Assembly (NCBI GenBank): GCA_038562555.1
Contig: JBCFBK010000062.1
Location: 1-30,424 of the forward strand
Direction: 5' to 3'
Source of the DNA: JBCFBK01 sp038562555
Lineage (GTDB): Bacteria; Bacteroidota; Bacteroidia; Bacteroidales; Prolixibacteraceae
Length of the DNA stretch: 30,424 bases
Under the pieces are notes generated by a model. The model had not been told where the DNA came from and searched no databases. It saw only the letters and a list, made by a program, of their open reading frames with translations. This document shows, piece after piece, positions 1-8,009 of the stretch. The stretch's first letter is position 1; each line of letters begins with the position of its first letter. The translations under genes and the position numbers were made by a program.

Positions 1-650
1 CCGGAAATCGTATTGGCTGTTGCCATTCCCAGGTCGTTATGGCAATGGGTGGAAATGATGGCCTTTTCAATTCCGCTGACATGATCAAACAGGTATTTGA
101 TCTTTTCTCCAAATTCGACCGGCAGTGTGTAACCGGTAGTATCGGGAATATTGACAACAGTTGCGCCTGCCTTGATCACAGCTTCGACCACGCGGGCCAG
201 ATATTCATTCTCGGTACGACCGGCGTCTTCGGCATAAAATTCGACGTCTTCAACATATCTTTTTGCGTATTTTACAGCTTTCACGGCGCGCTCAATGATC
301 TCGTCAGGGTTGGAATTGAGCTTATAGTGGATGTGATAAAACGATGTTCCGATGCCGGTATGGATACGCCCTTTTTTTGCATATTTCAGTGACTCTGCTG
401 CAACATCAATGTCTTTTTCGACGGCACGCGTCAGGGCACAAATCGTTGGCCATGTCACCGCCTTGGAAATCTCCACTACCGATTTGAAGTCACCCGGGCT
501 TGACACCGGAAATCCGGCTTCAATGATATCGACACCTAGTTCCTCCAACGCCCTGGCCACCTCAATCTTTTCAACTGTGTTTAACTGGCACCCGGGAACC
601 TGCTCCCCGTCCCGCAGGGTGGTGTCGAAAATATACAATCTATCGCTCAT
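1..650 (-). CDS. leuA: 2-isopropylmalate synthase, 3' end cut by window edge
   Basis: The open frame reads from an ATG at 648-650 to the window edge without a stop, giving the first 216 residues. It should condense acetyl-CoA with 2-oxoisovalerate, the committed step of leucine synthesis in the cytoplasm. The N-terminal HMGL-like TIM barrel is clear: TTLRDGEQ near residues 10-17, and HCHNDLG near 201-207, whose two histidines bind the metal. The C-terminal allosteric domain lies outside the window, so leucine feedback control cannot be assessed. Citramalate synthase and homocitrate synthase share the fold; the N-terminal sequence and the nearby ilv genes favour leuA. The gene is preceded by a leader ORF and attenuator (697-829), so it is probably controlled by charged tRNA level. 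Confidence 0.93.
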   Translation of the reverse strand, partial: MSDRLYIFDTTLRDGEQVPGCQLNTVEKIEVARALEELGVDIIEAGFPVSSPGDFKSVVEISKAVTWPTICALTRAVEKDIDVAAESLKYAKKGRIHTGIGTSFYHIHYKLNSNPDEIIERAVKAVKYAKRYVEDVEFYAEDAGRTENEYLARVVEAVIKAGATVVNIPDTTGYTLPVEFGEKIKYLFDHVSGIEKAIISTHCHNDLGMATANTIS

Positions 651-696
651 GACAACGTGATTTGATTATTTATGAATTAATTTGCTTTTTATCCAT

Positions 697-726
697 TAAA
701 AAAGCCATCCTCTGCTGAGAATGGCT
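697..726 (-). terminator. Attenuator terminator of the leuA leader
   Basis: Read on the minus strand this is a 10-bp stem, AGCCAUUCUC with GAGGAUGGCU, and a 4-nt loop AGCA, followed at once by six U. It sits 35 bases after the leader ORF stop and about 50 bases before the leuA start, so it can only act on transcripts entering leuA. Its 5' arm can instead pair with the segment at 755-762 (antiterminator). Confidence 0.85.
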
Positions 727-754
727 CCGTGTTTTTTATACGAATTCCTGCATA

Positions 755-807
755 CCATTCTCAATCGCGCATCCAAATTAGAATACCGAATAGAATACTG
801 AGAATGG
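755..807 (-). promoter_or_regulatory. Alternative-pairing segments of the leuA attenuator (1:2 and 2:3)
   Basis: Segment 1 (798-807, CCAUUCUCAG on the RNA) lies inside the leader ORF. Segment 2 (755-763, UGAGAAUGG) overlaps its stop codon. Segment 3 (717-726) is the 5' arm of the terminator. Segments 1 and 3 share the same CCAUUCUCAG core, so segment 2 can pair with either (9-10 bp each). This is the classical 1-2-3-4 layout: a ribosome stalled at Ile/Leu codons would mask segment 1 and free 2:3 pairing, giving read-through. A ribosome reaching the stop would cover segment 2 and allow termination. The pairings are seen in the sequence; the mechanism is inferred. Confidence 0.8.
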
Positions 808-829
808 AAATGTGGAAAAACTGGTTCAT
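761..829 (-). CDS. Ile/Leu-rich leader peptide of leuA (22 aa)
   Basis: ATG at 827-829, stop TGA at 761-763. The peptide reads MNQFFHISILSILFGILIWM followed by RD. Eight of the twelve residues from 7 to 18 are Ile or Leu, and there is no valine. It lies directly upstream of mutually exclusive hairpins, so it most likely serves as a sensor of charged tRNA-Ile/Leu supply and not as a functional protein. I see no Shine-Dalgarno sequence, which is usual in Bacteroidota. A weak -7-like TAATCTTG stands at 884-891. Confidence 0.8.
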   Translation of the reverse strand: MNQFFHISILSILFGILIWMRD

Positions 830-1040
830 CTTATCAGTCGTTTTATTTTCAACAGATGTTTCTCCCGCTCGGCAAAACTCACGCAAGATTAACTCTGCTC
901 CCGCTTAACCGAAACATTCATCCGCTCATTAATTTTCTGCAAATATCACAATATTTTTTTAAAATGAAAATTTTACCTTCACAAATCTTACAATCCTTAA
1001 TAAAAAGATTAGTTTATCTTGTATTAATGCCGGGTATCTC
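830..1040. other. Intergenic region between the ZIP gene and the leuA leader
   Basis: This AT-rich stretch holds no convincing gene. It must contain the leuA promoter on the minus strand unless leuA is read through from the ZIP gene. The best -7 candidate is TAATCTTG (884-891, one mismatch to TAnnTTTG), with TTTC in place of TTTG 19 bases further upstream. I see no strong hairpin with a U-tract after the ZIP stop codon. Confidence 0.4.
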
Positions 1041-1853
1041 CTATCCCAATGCCACATCCAGGACCATCATAACGGCAAAGCCGAGCATGGTGCCTATAGT
1101 GGCAATATCGGTATGTTTATCGAGCTGGGATTCCGGGATGAGCTCTTCCACAACGACATAAATCATCGCGCCGGCCGCAAAGGAGAGTGCATAGGGGAGA
1201 ATGGGCTGCATAAGAATGACCGCTGCTGCCCCGAATACGCCGGCGACAGGCTCCACAATGCCGGACGCCTGTCCGTAAAGAAAGCTTTTCCCCCGGCTCA
1301 TTCCCTCCCGCCGGAGTGGTATCGAGACAGCCGCTCCTTCCGGGAAATTCTGAATGCCGATACCAATGGCCAAAGCTATCGCCCCGGTCAGCGAAGCGGC
1401 AGGCAAGTCGGCGGCAACGGCTCCAAATGCCACCCCTACGGCAAGACCTTCGGGTATGTTATGCAGGGTAATGGCCAGAACAAGCAGAATACTTCTTCGC
1501 CAGGACGTTGGCACACCTTCTGCTTCTTCGCGGGGAAAACCAAGGTGAAGATGAGGCAGGACCTGATCAACAACCCATAAAAACAAGCCCCCGGCAAGAA
1601 AGCCGACAAGTGGGGGGATCCAGGTGATCCCTCCCGTTACTTTTACCATCTCAATGGCAGGATTCAGCAAGGACCAGAAACTGGCGGCAATCATAACACC
1701 TGCTGCAAAACCGAGCATACCGTCGAGAAATCGTTTATTGATTTCTTTAAATAAAAAGACCATTGAAGCGCCAAGTGCGGTGACAAGCCAGGTGAATATC
1801 GTCGCGGTCAAAGCCTGCACGACCGGGTGTAAACCAATAAACCATTCAACCAT
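1041..1853 (-). CDS. ZIP family divalent metal transporter (ZupT/GufA type)
   Basis: The 270-residue protein has about eight membrane segments and both ZIP signatures: HNIPEGLAVGVAFG in TM4 and QNFPEGAAVSIPLRREG in TM5, whose His, Asn and Glu residues form the binuclear metal site. It should import Zn2+, possibly also Fe2+ or Mn2+, across the inner membrane. The frame is open to an upstream ATG at 1892, but I start at MVEWFIGLHP (ATG 1851-1853). A perfect -7 element TATCTTTG (1890-1897) overlaps the upstream ATG, and the first 13 residues of the longer version are not ZIP-like. It stands between the ilvC terminator and leuA with no metabolic link to either. No metal-responsive operator was recognised. 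Confidence 0.9.
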   Translation of the reverse strand: MVEWFIGLHPVVQALTATIFTWLVTALGASMVFLFKEINKRFLDGMLGFAAGVMIAASFWSLLNPAIEMVKVTGGITWIPPLVGFLAGGLFLWVVDQVLPHLHLGFPREEAEGVPTSWRRSILLVLAITLHNIPEGLAVGVAFGAVAADLPAASLTGAIALAIGIGIQNFPEGAAVSIPLRREGMSRGKSFLYGQASGIVEPVAGVFGAAAVILMQPILPYALSFAAGAMIYVVVEELIPESQLDKHTDIATIGTMLGFAVMMVLDVALG

Positions 1854-1889
1854 AGTTTTTTCTTTTAGATGGGATAGGATCTTTATAAA

Positions 1890-1897
1890 CAAAGATA
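1890..1897 (-). promoter_or_regulatory. -7 promoter element of the ZIP gene
   Basis: On the minus strand this reads TATCTTTG, an exact match to the Bacteroidota -7 consensus TAnnTTTG. It is 36 bases upstream of the chosen start codon. A CAAA (TTTG on the minus strand) at 1911-1914 is closer than the usual spacing of about 19, so the -33 element is uncertain. Confidence 0.5.
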
Positions 1898-2008
1898 AAC
1901 TTCAAAAAGTCAAACACAGAAGAAAAAATATACAACTTAAATAAATAATAATGGCAAAACGGCGAAAAGCAGATTACCTGAGTATATTAATTTGATACAC
2001 CCGGAGGC

Positions 2009-2047
2009 AAAAGACGCCTGACCATCAGGGACAGTCAGGCGTCTTTT
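2009..2047 (-). terminator. Terminator of the ilvDBNC operon
   Basis: A perfect 14-bp inverted repeat (AAAAGACGCCTGAC, 2009-2022, with GTCAGGCGTCTTTT, 2034-2047) and an 11-base loop. It lies 18 bases after the ilvC stop codon. The symmetric A/T ends would let it act on both strands. Confidence 0.9.
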
Positions 2048-2065
2048 TATCGCTGAGATGATAAT

Positions 2066-3541
2066 CTATACCAGCTTTTTCATAGCGGTCATGGATGAGC
2101 GGAGCTTTTCGCCGACAATTTCAACCGGATGGTTACGGATGGCCTTGTTAACGGCAATCAGCCGGACGTTGTCGACGCTGTTGTCAGATCCTTCACCATA
2201 TGTTTCACCGATCACGTCGGTTTCGACTTTTGCCATATAACCAGCAAGCAATGGTTTGCAGGCATGGTCGAACAGGTAACAGCCATATTCGGCTGTATCA
2301 GAAATGATCCGGTTCATCTCGAAGAGCTTTTTTCGGGCAATGGTATTGGCGATCAGCGGAGTTTCATGAAGCGACTCGTAATAGGCCGATTCAGGCTTAA
2401 TGCCGGCTTCGGTCATGGTTTCGAAAGCCAGTTCGACCCCGGCTTTCACAAAGGCGACCAACAGCACCCCGTTGTCGAAATATTCCTGCTCGCTGATGGC
2501 GTCATCGGTCGACGGTGTTTTTTCAAAGGCGGTTTCGCCGGTCTCGGCCCGCCATGTCAGCAGGTTTTTGTCATCATTGGCCCAGTCTTTCATCATGGTC
2601 GATGAAAACTCACCGCTCATGATATCATCCATGTGTTTTTGGAACAAAGGGCGCATAATGCCTTTCATTTCCTCGCAAAGGTTAAATGCCTTGATCTTGG
2701 CAGGGTTTGAAAGACGGTCCATCATGTTGGTGATCCCGCCGTGCTTTAAAGCTTCAGTAATCACTTCCCATCCATACTGGATTAATTTGGAGGCATAGCC
2801 CGGTTCAATACCGTTTTCGATCATTTTGTTGAACGACAGAATGGATCCGGTTTGCAGCAGGCCGCAAAGGATAGTCTGCTCGCCCATCAGGTCCGATTTT
2901 ACTTCAGCGACAAAGGATGAGTGCAGCACACCGGCGCGATCTGCGCCGGTACCGACGGCATACGCCTTTGCAATTTCAAATCCGTCACCGTTCGGGTCAT
3001 TTTCAGGATGAACGGCGATGAGTGTCGGAACCCCGAATCCGCGTTTATATTCTTCCCGTACTTCCGTGCCCGGCGACTTCGGAGCAACCATGATCACGGT
3101 GAGGTCCTTGCGGATTTGCATCCCTTCTTCAACAATGTTAAAACCATGTGAATAGGACAGGGTTGCTCCTTTTTTCATCAAAGGCATAATTGCTGTGATG
3201 ACCGATGAGTGCTGCTTGTCGGGAGTCAGATTGATCACCAGGTCGGCAGCCGGAACCATTTCCTGGTAAGTTCCCGTTTTAAATCCGTTTCCTGACGCGT
3301 TTTTGTATGATTGCCGTTGTTCCCGGATGGCGGATTCGCGGAGCGCGTATGAAACATCAAGTCCCGAATCGCGCAGGTTAAGTCCCTGGTTTAAACCCTG
3401 AGCGCCACAGCCGACAATCACGATTTTTTTACCTTCCAGTTTTTTTACCCCGTCAGCAAATTCAGATTTATCCATAAATCTGCACGTTCCAAGTTGTTCC
3501 AACTGCAAGCGCAGCGGGAGTGTGTTAAAGTAGTTTGCCAT
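2066..3541 (-). CDS. ilvC: Ketol-acid reductoisomerase (class II, long form)
   Basis: At 491 residues this has the length of the E. coli-type class II enzyme, longer than the roughly 330-residue class I form. It converts acetolactate or acetohydroxybutyrate to the dihydroxy acid using NADPH and Mg2+. The Rossmann motif GCGAQGLNQGLNLRDSG (about 45-61) and the conserved APKSPGTEVREEY segment are present, followed by the duplicated helical KARI domain. It is the last gene of ilvD-ilvB-ilvN-ilvC and is followed directly by a strong terminator. The 163-base gap to ilvN is wider than elsewhere in the operon and holds an inverted repeat (3603-3688), so a secondary promoter or RNA processing site is possible. 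Confidence 0.97.
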   Translation of the reverse strand: MANYFNTLPLRLQLEQLGTCRFMDKSEFADGVKKLEGKKIVIVGCGAQGLNQGLNLRDSGLDVSYALRESAIREQRQSYKNASGNGFKTGTYQEMVPAADLVINLTPDKQHSSVITAIMPLMKKGATLSYSHGFNIVEEGMQIRKDLTVIMVAPKSPGTEVREEYKRGFGVPTLIAVHPENDPNGDGFEIAKAYAVGTGADRAGVLHSSFVAEVKSDLMGEQTILCGLLQTGSILSFNKMIENGIEPGYASKLIQYGWEVITEALKHGGITNMMDRLSNPAKIKAFNLCEEMKGIMRPLFQKHMDDIMSGEFSSTMMKDWANDDKNLLTWRAETGETAFEKTPSTDDAISEQEYFDNGVLLVAFVKAGVELAFETMTEAGIKPESAYYESLHETPLIANTIARKKLFEMNRIISDTAEYGCYLFDHACKPLLAGYMAKVETDVIGETYGEGSDNSVDNVRLIAVNKAIRNHPVEIVGEKLRSSMTAMKKLV

Positions 3542-3602
3542 TTTTTGATTTATCTTTTATTATTGATTGTTTGAGTCTAAGTTAAGCGGCTAAAAATAAA
3601 CT

Positions 3603-3688
3603 GAACACAAAGACACGAGGACACTAAAGTTTATTATTTATGGTTCTAAAAATAAAGCATTTCTTTGTGTCTTTGTCTCTTTGTGTTC
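3603..3688. repeat. Imperfect inverted repeat in the ilvN-ilvC gap
   Basis: The left arm (3603-3629, starting GAACACAAAGACACGAGG) is nearly the reverse complement of the right arm (3663-3688, ending CTCTTTGTGTTC), with a 33-base AT-rich loop. Each arm is built from a CACAAAGACAC unit. It has no U-tract, so it is not a simple terminator. Dispersed intergenic repeats of this flavour are, to my recollection, common in Bacteroidota genomes; it could also act as an mRNA-stabilising stem inside the operon. Confidence 0.7.
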
Positions 3689-3704
3689 AAAAGAATTTCC
3701 GGGT

Positions 3705-4247
3705 TTAATCCATCTGGCTCAAAAGAGCATCACGTTCTTTCAGGAATTCTGAAAGGCGTTCTACCGGGTCGCGGGTAATTGCAATCCGGCCCGACCTTAC
3801 AAACTGAGGTACGCCAAACTGGTTAAGGCGCTCAAATAACTCCTGGGTTTCCTCTTTGTGCCCCGTCTTTTCGACAACGATGTATTCCCGCGTGATCTCC
3901 AGGATCCGGGCCCCGTAGTCCCGGATGATCTTTTCAACTTCATCGCTCTCAAAGAGGTATTCGGTCGACACTTTATAAAGGGCAATTTCCTGAAAAATCA
4001 TTTCATCATTGGTGGCATAATATGCTTTCAGCACGTCCACAATTTTCTCGAGCTGGTTTACAAGCCGTTGGACTTTATCTTTCGTGGTATTCACAACAAT
4101 GATAAATTTGGAGATCCCGCTGATTGCCGACTGTGAAACGGTCAGACTTTCAATATTAATTTTACGGCGGGTAAAATTAATCGTGATCCGGTTGAGTAAG
4201 CCAATGTTATTCTCCGAAAATATAGTGATGATAAATTCCTGGTTCAT
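3705..4247 (-). CDS. ilvN: Acetolactate synthase small (regulatory) subunit
   Basis: The 180-residue protein has an N-terminal ACT domain (residues about 4-75, EFIITIFSENNIGLLNRIT) and a C-terminal ALS small-subunit domain. It should bind the large subunit encoded just upstream and confer valine feedback inhibition. The gene starts about 110 bases after the ilvB stop, on the same strand. That gap contains the short direct repeat TTAGTCGTAA (about 4270-4302) but no terminator. The length fits the family, slightly longer than the E. coli IlvH of about 163 residues. The symbol ilvH would be equally valid. Confidence 0.95.
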   Translation of the reverse strand: MNQEFIITIFSENNIGLLNRITINFTRRKINIESLTVSQSAISGISKFIIVVNTTKDKVQRLVNQLEKIVDVLKAYYATNDEMIFQEIALYKVSTEYLFESDEVEKIIRDYGARILEITREYIVVEKTGHKEETQELFERLNQFGVPQFVRSGRIAITRDPVERLSEFLKERDALLSQMD

Positions 4248-4358
4248 TTTTAAAATTGTTAAATTGTCAAACTGTCATTTAGTCGTAAATATTTAGTCGT
4301 AAGACTTTATCTAATCCCGTGTCTTGTGTCCGTCTCACGACCCGCTGCCCATGACTGA

Positions 4359-6059
4359 TCAGGCTTCGAGAATAATGTCTGACACAGAGGCTCCGGAGGG
4401 AACCATCGGGAAGACATTGTCTTCTTTTTCAACGACCACTTCGAGCAGATACGGGCCGTCGTGGTTCATCATTTTACGGATCCCGTCCTCCAGTTCTTCC
4501 CGCCTGGTCACTTTATGGGCCGGCATCCCAAAGCCATTGGTGATCATGATGAAATCGGGATTTTGCAGTTCTGTAAACGAGTATCTTTTCTCAAAGAAAA
4601 GCTGCTGCCACTGCCGCACCATACCGAGAAAATTGTTATTCAGCAGAATAATTTTAACAGGCAGTTTGTTTTGGACAATGGTGCCCAACTCCTGCAGGGT
4701 CATCTGAAATCCACCGTCACCGACAAAAGTGACGACCGTCCGGTCGGGAGCCCCGAGCTGTGCGCCTACCGACGCGGGTATGGCATAGCCCATGGTGCCA
4801 AGACCACCTGAGGTGACATTGCTTCTTGAGTGTCTGAACTTAAAATAACGTGATGCAATCATTTGGTGTTGACCGACGTCGGTTACCAGGATAGCTTCAT
4901 GATTGGTTTGTTCAGAGGCAATGCGGACCGCCTCTCCCATGGTCAGTCCTGTTTTCTCGGGATAGACATCCTTTGAAATAACTTTGTCATCTTCAATCTG
5001 GTCGGAATCGCGGAATTCACGGAGCCAGTTTTCATGCTTATTGGGTTTCACATTATGGGTTAACATGGGAAGCGATTTTTTTGCATTCCCCAACACGGCC
5101 ACATCTGCCTTGATGATTTTATTAATCTCCGAGCCATCGATTTCAAGGTGAATGATTTTTGCCTGACTGGCATATGTACTCACTTTTCCGGTTACACGGT
5201 CGTCGAAACGCATGCCCACGGCAATGATCAGGTCAGCTTCATTTGTTTTGATGTTTGGTCCGTAATTGCCATGCATGCCCAGCATCCCTACATTCAAGGG
5301 ATGGTCGGTCGGCAGTGCGGAAAGTCCAAGTAAGGTCCACGCAGCAGGGATTCCTGTCTTCTCGATAAATGCTTTTAATTCATCCTCAGCCTGAGCAATG
5401 ATAACTCCCTGCCCGAAAAGAAGCAGAGGCTTTTTTGCCTCGTCAATCAGCTTTGCAGCAGCCTCAACCTGAAATGGGTCGACCGGATGTTCAGGAATAT
5501 AAGACCTGATTTTGCTGCATTTCTTATAGACAAACGAATCTATCTTCTGGAACTGCGCATCTTTGGAGATATCCAGAAGGACAGGCCCCGGGCGACCGGA
5601 TTGCGCAATGTAAAAAGCTTTGGCGATGGCCTCCGGGATTTCCTCAGCATCGGTGATCTGATAATTCCATTTGGTGATCGGCATTGAAATTCCGACAACA
5701 TCCGATTCCTGAAAGGCATCGGTGCCTAAAAGCGGCGAGGCAACCTGTCCGGTAATGCAGACCAGCGGAACCGAATCGATCATGGCATCGGCGATGCCCG
5801 TGATCAGGTTTGTCGCGCCCGGACCGGAAGTTGCAAAACAGACTCCGGCTTTTCCGGTAACTTTGGCGTATCCTTCGGCAGCATGCACGGCACCTTGTTC
5901 ATGACGGGTTAATATATGGCTGATTCGTTTGTCGTAATCATAAAGGGCATCGTAAATCGGCATAATTGCTCCGCCCGGGTACCCGAAGATGGTATTCACG
6001 CCTTCCTCCAGGAGGGAAAGAATAACGGCGTGTGATCCGGAAATTGTTTTTGTAGTCAT
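4359..6059 (-). CDS. ilvB: Acetolactate synthase large (catalytic) subunit
   Basis: The 566-residue ThDP enzyme forms acetolactate from two pyruvates, or acetohydroxybutyrate from pyruvate and 2-oxobutyrate. The N-terminal Pyr domain carries the catalytic glutamate in TRHEQGAVHAAEGYAK (about 52-67). The central domain binds FAD. The C-terminal PP domain has the GDGGFQM...NN ThDP/Mg motif (about 445-475) and the LNNNFLGMVRQWQ loop. It is biosynthetic and not the catabolic AlsS type, judged by the adjacent small subunit and by the ilv operon. The gap to ilvD upstream is 25 bases, so the two are surely cotranscribed. Confidence 0.97.
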   Translation of the reverse strand: MTTKTISGSHAVILSLLEEGVNTIFGYPGGAIMPIYDALYDYDKRISHILTRHEQGAVHAAEGYAKVTGKAGVCFATSGPGATNLITGIADAMIDSVPLVCITGQVASPLLGTDAFQESDVVGISMPITKWNYQITDAEEIPEAIAKAFYIAQSGRPGPVLLDISKDAQFQKIDSFVYKKCSKIRSYIPEHPVDPFQVEAAAKLIDEAKKPLLLFGQGVIIAQAEDELKAFIEKTGIPAAWTLLGLSALPTDHPLNVGMLGMHGNYGPNIKTNEADLIIAVGMRFDDRVTGKVSTYASQAKIIHLEIDGSEINKIIKADVAVLGNAKKSLPMLTHNVKPNKHENWLREFRDSDQIEDDKVISKDVYPEKTGLTMGEAVRIASEQTNHEAILVTDVGQHQMIASRYFKFRHSRSNVTSGGLGTMGYAIPASVGAQLGAPDRTVVTFVGDGGFQMTLQELGTIVQNKLPVKIILLNNNFLGMVRQWQQLFFEKRYSFTELQNPDFIMITNGFGMPAHKVTRREELEDGIRKMMNHDGPYLLEVVVEKEDNVFPMVPSGASVSDIILEA

Positions 6060-6084
6060 ATGATTGAATTTTAATTGTTTTTAT

Positions 6085-7923
6085 TTAATCAATTAAGCGA
6101 ACAGCACCTTTATCGGCCGATGAGACCATGCTGGCATAAGCTCTCAGTGCTTTACTTACTTTACGCTGCCGGCTTGCGGGCATCCAGGCATCTTTTCCTT
6201 TGACCTCTTCTTTCGCCCGGCGCCGGTCAAGTTCTTCCCTGCTTACAAGCGCATTTATTTTACGGGCAGGAATGTCTATTTCGATGGGATCGCCATCCTG
6301 CAAAAGGGCGATTGCCCCTCCTGCTGCCGCTTCCGGTGAAACATGGCCGATCGAAAGCCCGGATGTGCCTCCGGAGAATCGTCCGTCGGTGATCAATGCG
6401 CAAACCTTATCGAGTTTTACCGATTTCAGGTAGGAGGTCGGGTACAGCATTTCCTGCATACCTGGCCCGCCCCGGGGTCCCTCATAGCGGATCACTACCA
6501 CATCTCCTGCCTGGACGGCATCGCCCAAAATACCGTTTACCGCAGCTTCCTGCGACTCAAATACGCGTGCGGTACCGCGGAACCGGTAAACCGAAGGGTC
6601 GACACCCGCGGTTTTCACGATGCAGCCGGCTTCTGCAATGTTGCCGTAAAGGACAGCGAGTCCGCCGTCCTTATTATAAGCATGGGCAAGATCATGAATG
6701 CACCCGTGCTCCCGGTCTTTGTCAAGCGAACTGTACCAGGCCTCCTGGGAGCCCATCACACTGTTGCGGAAGCCTCCCGGAGCAGATCGGTAAATCTGCA
6801 CATCTTCAGCCTTAACCTGGGGACTCATGATGTCGTATTTGGCAATGGCCTCTCCCAGGGAGAGGCCGTCGACGCGTGACACCGAAGTCTCCAGCAGTCC
6901 GCCCCGGCTAAGCTCGGCAAGAATTCCCAGGATCCCGCCCGCGCGGTTTACGTCCTGAACGTGATAAGTACCGTTCGGGGCAACTTTACAGAGGTTTGGC
7001 GTTTCCTTCGAAAGTTCATTGATATCGTTCATCGTGAAGTCGACTCCTGCTTCATGGGCGATGGCAAGGATATGTAAAACCGTGTTGGTCGATCCGCCCA
7101 TGGCAATATCGAGTTTCATGGCATTTCGGAAAGCGGCTTTTGTGGCGATATTCCGGGGAAGTACGTTTTCATTGCCATGTTGGTAGTAATCGTATGTTAG
7201 CTGAATGATCCGTCCGGCAGCCTGTTCAAACAGATGTTTCCGGTTGATGTGGGTGGCAACAATGGTCCCGTTTCCGGGAAGGGCGATCCCCAGGGCTTCT
7301 GCCAGACAGTTCATCGAGTTTGCGGTAAACATACCGGAACAACTGCCGCAGGTCGGACAGGCATTTTGTTCCACCCGGGCGAGGGTCTCATCATCGACGC
7401 CTGAATCGGCGCTTAATACCATGGCATCGACCAGGTCATACTTTTTCCCGTCAACAACTCCTGCTTCCATGGGACCTCCCGACACAAAAATGGCGGGAAT
7501 ATTCAGTCGCATGGCTGCCATCATCATTCCCGGGGTAATCTTGTCGCAGTTTGAAATACAGATCATGGCGTCGGCCATGTGGGCGTTACACATGTATTCA
7601 ACACTGTCTGCAATGATATCGCGTGAGGGCAGGGAATACAGCATGCCATCATGACCCATGGCTATTCCGTCGTCAATCGCGATGGTATTGAACTCGGCCG
7701 CGAAGCATCCTTGCTTTTCGATCTCTTTTTTAATGAGCTGTCCCACTTCATGCAGGTGAACATGTCCGGGAACAAACTGGGTAAACGAATTTACCACGGC
7801 AATCAGCGGTTTTCCAAATTGCTCTTCTTTCATTCCATTGGCCCGCCATAGGCTCCGGGCGCCGGCCATTCTCCGGCCCTGGGTTGTTGTAGCAGATCTA
7901 AGTTCGTGTTGCATATCCTTCAT
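6085..7923 (-). CDS. ilvD: Dihydroxy-acid dehydratase
   Basis: The 612-residue Fe-S enzyme dehydrates dihydroxyisovalerate and dihydroxymethylvalerate to the 2-oxo acids. Cluster-binding cysteines are visible in CISNCDKITPGMMM (about 120-133) and CPTCGSCSGMFTANSMNC (about 190-207). GDGRFSGG-type residues (LITDGRFSGGTSG) near 510-525 complete the active site. The first codon is taken as ATG 7921-7923 (MKDMQHELRS); the ATG three codons later is equally possible. It is the first structural gene of ilvDBNC and lies 18 bases after the second of two tandem attenuator terminators, so its expression should depend on read-through of both. Confidence 0.97.
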   Translation of the reverse strand: MKDMQHELRSATTTQGRRMAGARSLWRANGMKEEQFGKPLIAVVNSFTQFVPGHVHLHEVGQLIKKEIEKQGCFAAEFNTIAIDDGIAMGHDGMLYSLPSRDIIADSVEYMCNAHMADAMICISNCDKITPGMMMAAMRLNIPAIFVSGGPMEAGVVDGKKYDLVDAMVLSADSGVDDETLARVEQNACPTCGSCSGMFTANSMNCLAEALGIALPGNGTIVATHINRKHLFEQAAGRIIQLTYDYYQHGNENVLPRNIATKAAFRNAMKLDIAMGGSTNTVLHILAIAHEAGVDFTMNDINELSKETPNLCKVAPNGTYHVQDVNRAGGILGILAELSRGGLLETSVSRVDGLSLGEAIAKYDIMSPQVKAEDVQIYRSAPGGFRNSVMGSQEAWYSSLDKDREHGCIHDLAHAYNKDGGLAVLYGNIAEAGCIVKTAGVDPSVYRFRGTARVFESQEAAVNGILGDAVQAGDVVVIRYEGPRGGPGMQEMLYPTSYLKSVKLDKVCALITDGRFSGGTSGLSIGHVSPEAAAGGAIALLQDGDPIEIDIPARKINALVSREELDRRRAKEEVKGKDAWMPASRQRKVSKALRAYASMVSSADKGAVRLID

Positions 7924-7939
7924 CTGTGATTTAAGTCCT

Positions 7940-7975
7940 TAAAAAAAGCCCTTCCCGATTAAGAGAAAGGCTTTG
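7940..7975 (-). terminator. Attenuator terminator 2 of the ilvD leader (promoter-distal)
   Basis: On the RNA, AAGCCUUUCUC (7963-7973) pairs with GGGAAGGGCUU (7946-7956) around a 6-base loop, an 11-bp stem with two G-U pairs, followed by a run of U (7941-7947). The 5' arm can alternatively pair over 9 bp with GGAAAGGCU (8001-8009), which overlaps the stop codon of leader peptide 2. Confidence 0.85.
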
Positions 7976-8000
7976 AAATATTATTTGTTCAACAATCAAC

Positions 8001-8009
8001 AGCCTTTCC
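8001..8009 (-). promoter_or_regulatory. Antiterminator arm of attenuator unit 2
   Basis: RNA segment GGAAAGGCU, complementary to AGCCUUUCU in the 5' arm of terminator 2 (9 pairs, one of them G-U) and also, over about 6 bp, to CCUUUU inside leader ORF 2. It touches the leader stop codon, so a ribosome terminating there would hide it. Confidence 0.65.

Noticed and set aside
1113..1580. 155-codon plus-strand frame opposite the ZIP gene, and similar frames opposite ilvC, ilvD and hppA
   Set aside because: They are antisense shadows of clear genes, with composition dictated by the coding strand.
3603..3688. Third attenuator in front of ilvC
   Set aside because: There is an inverted repeat, but no BCAA-rich leader ORF and no U-tract after it.
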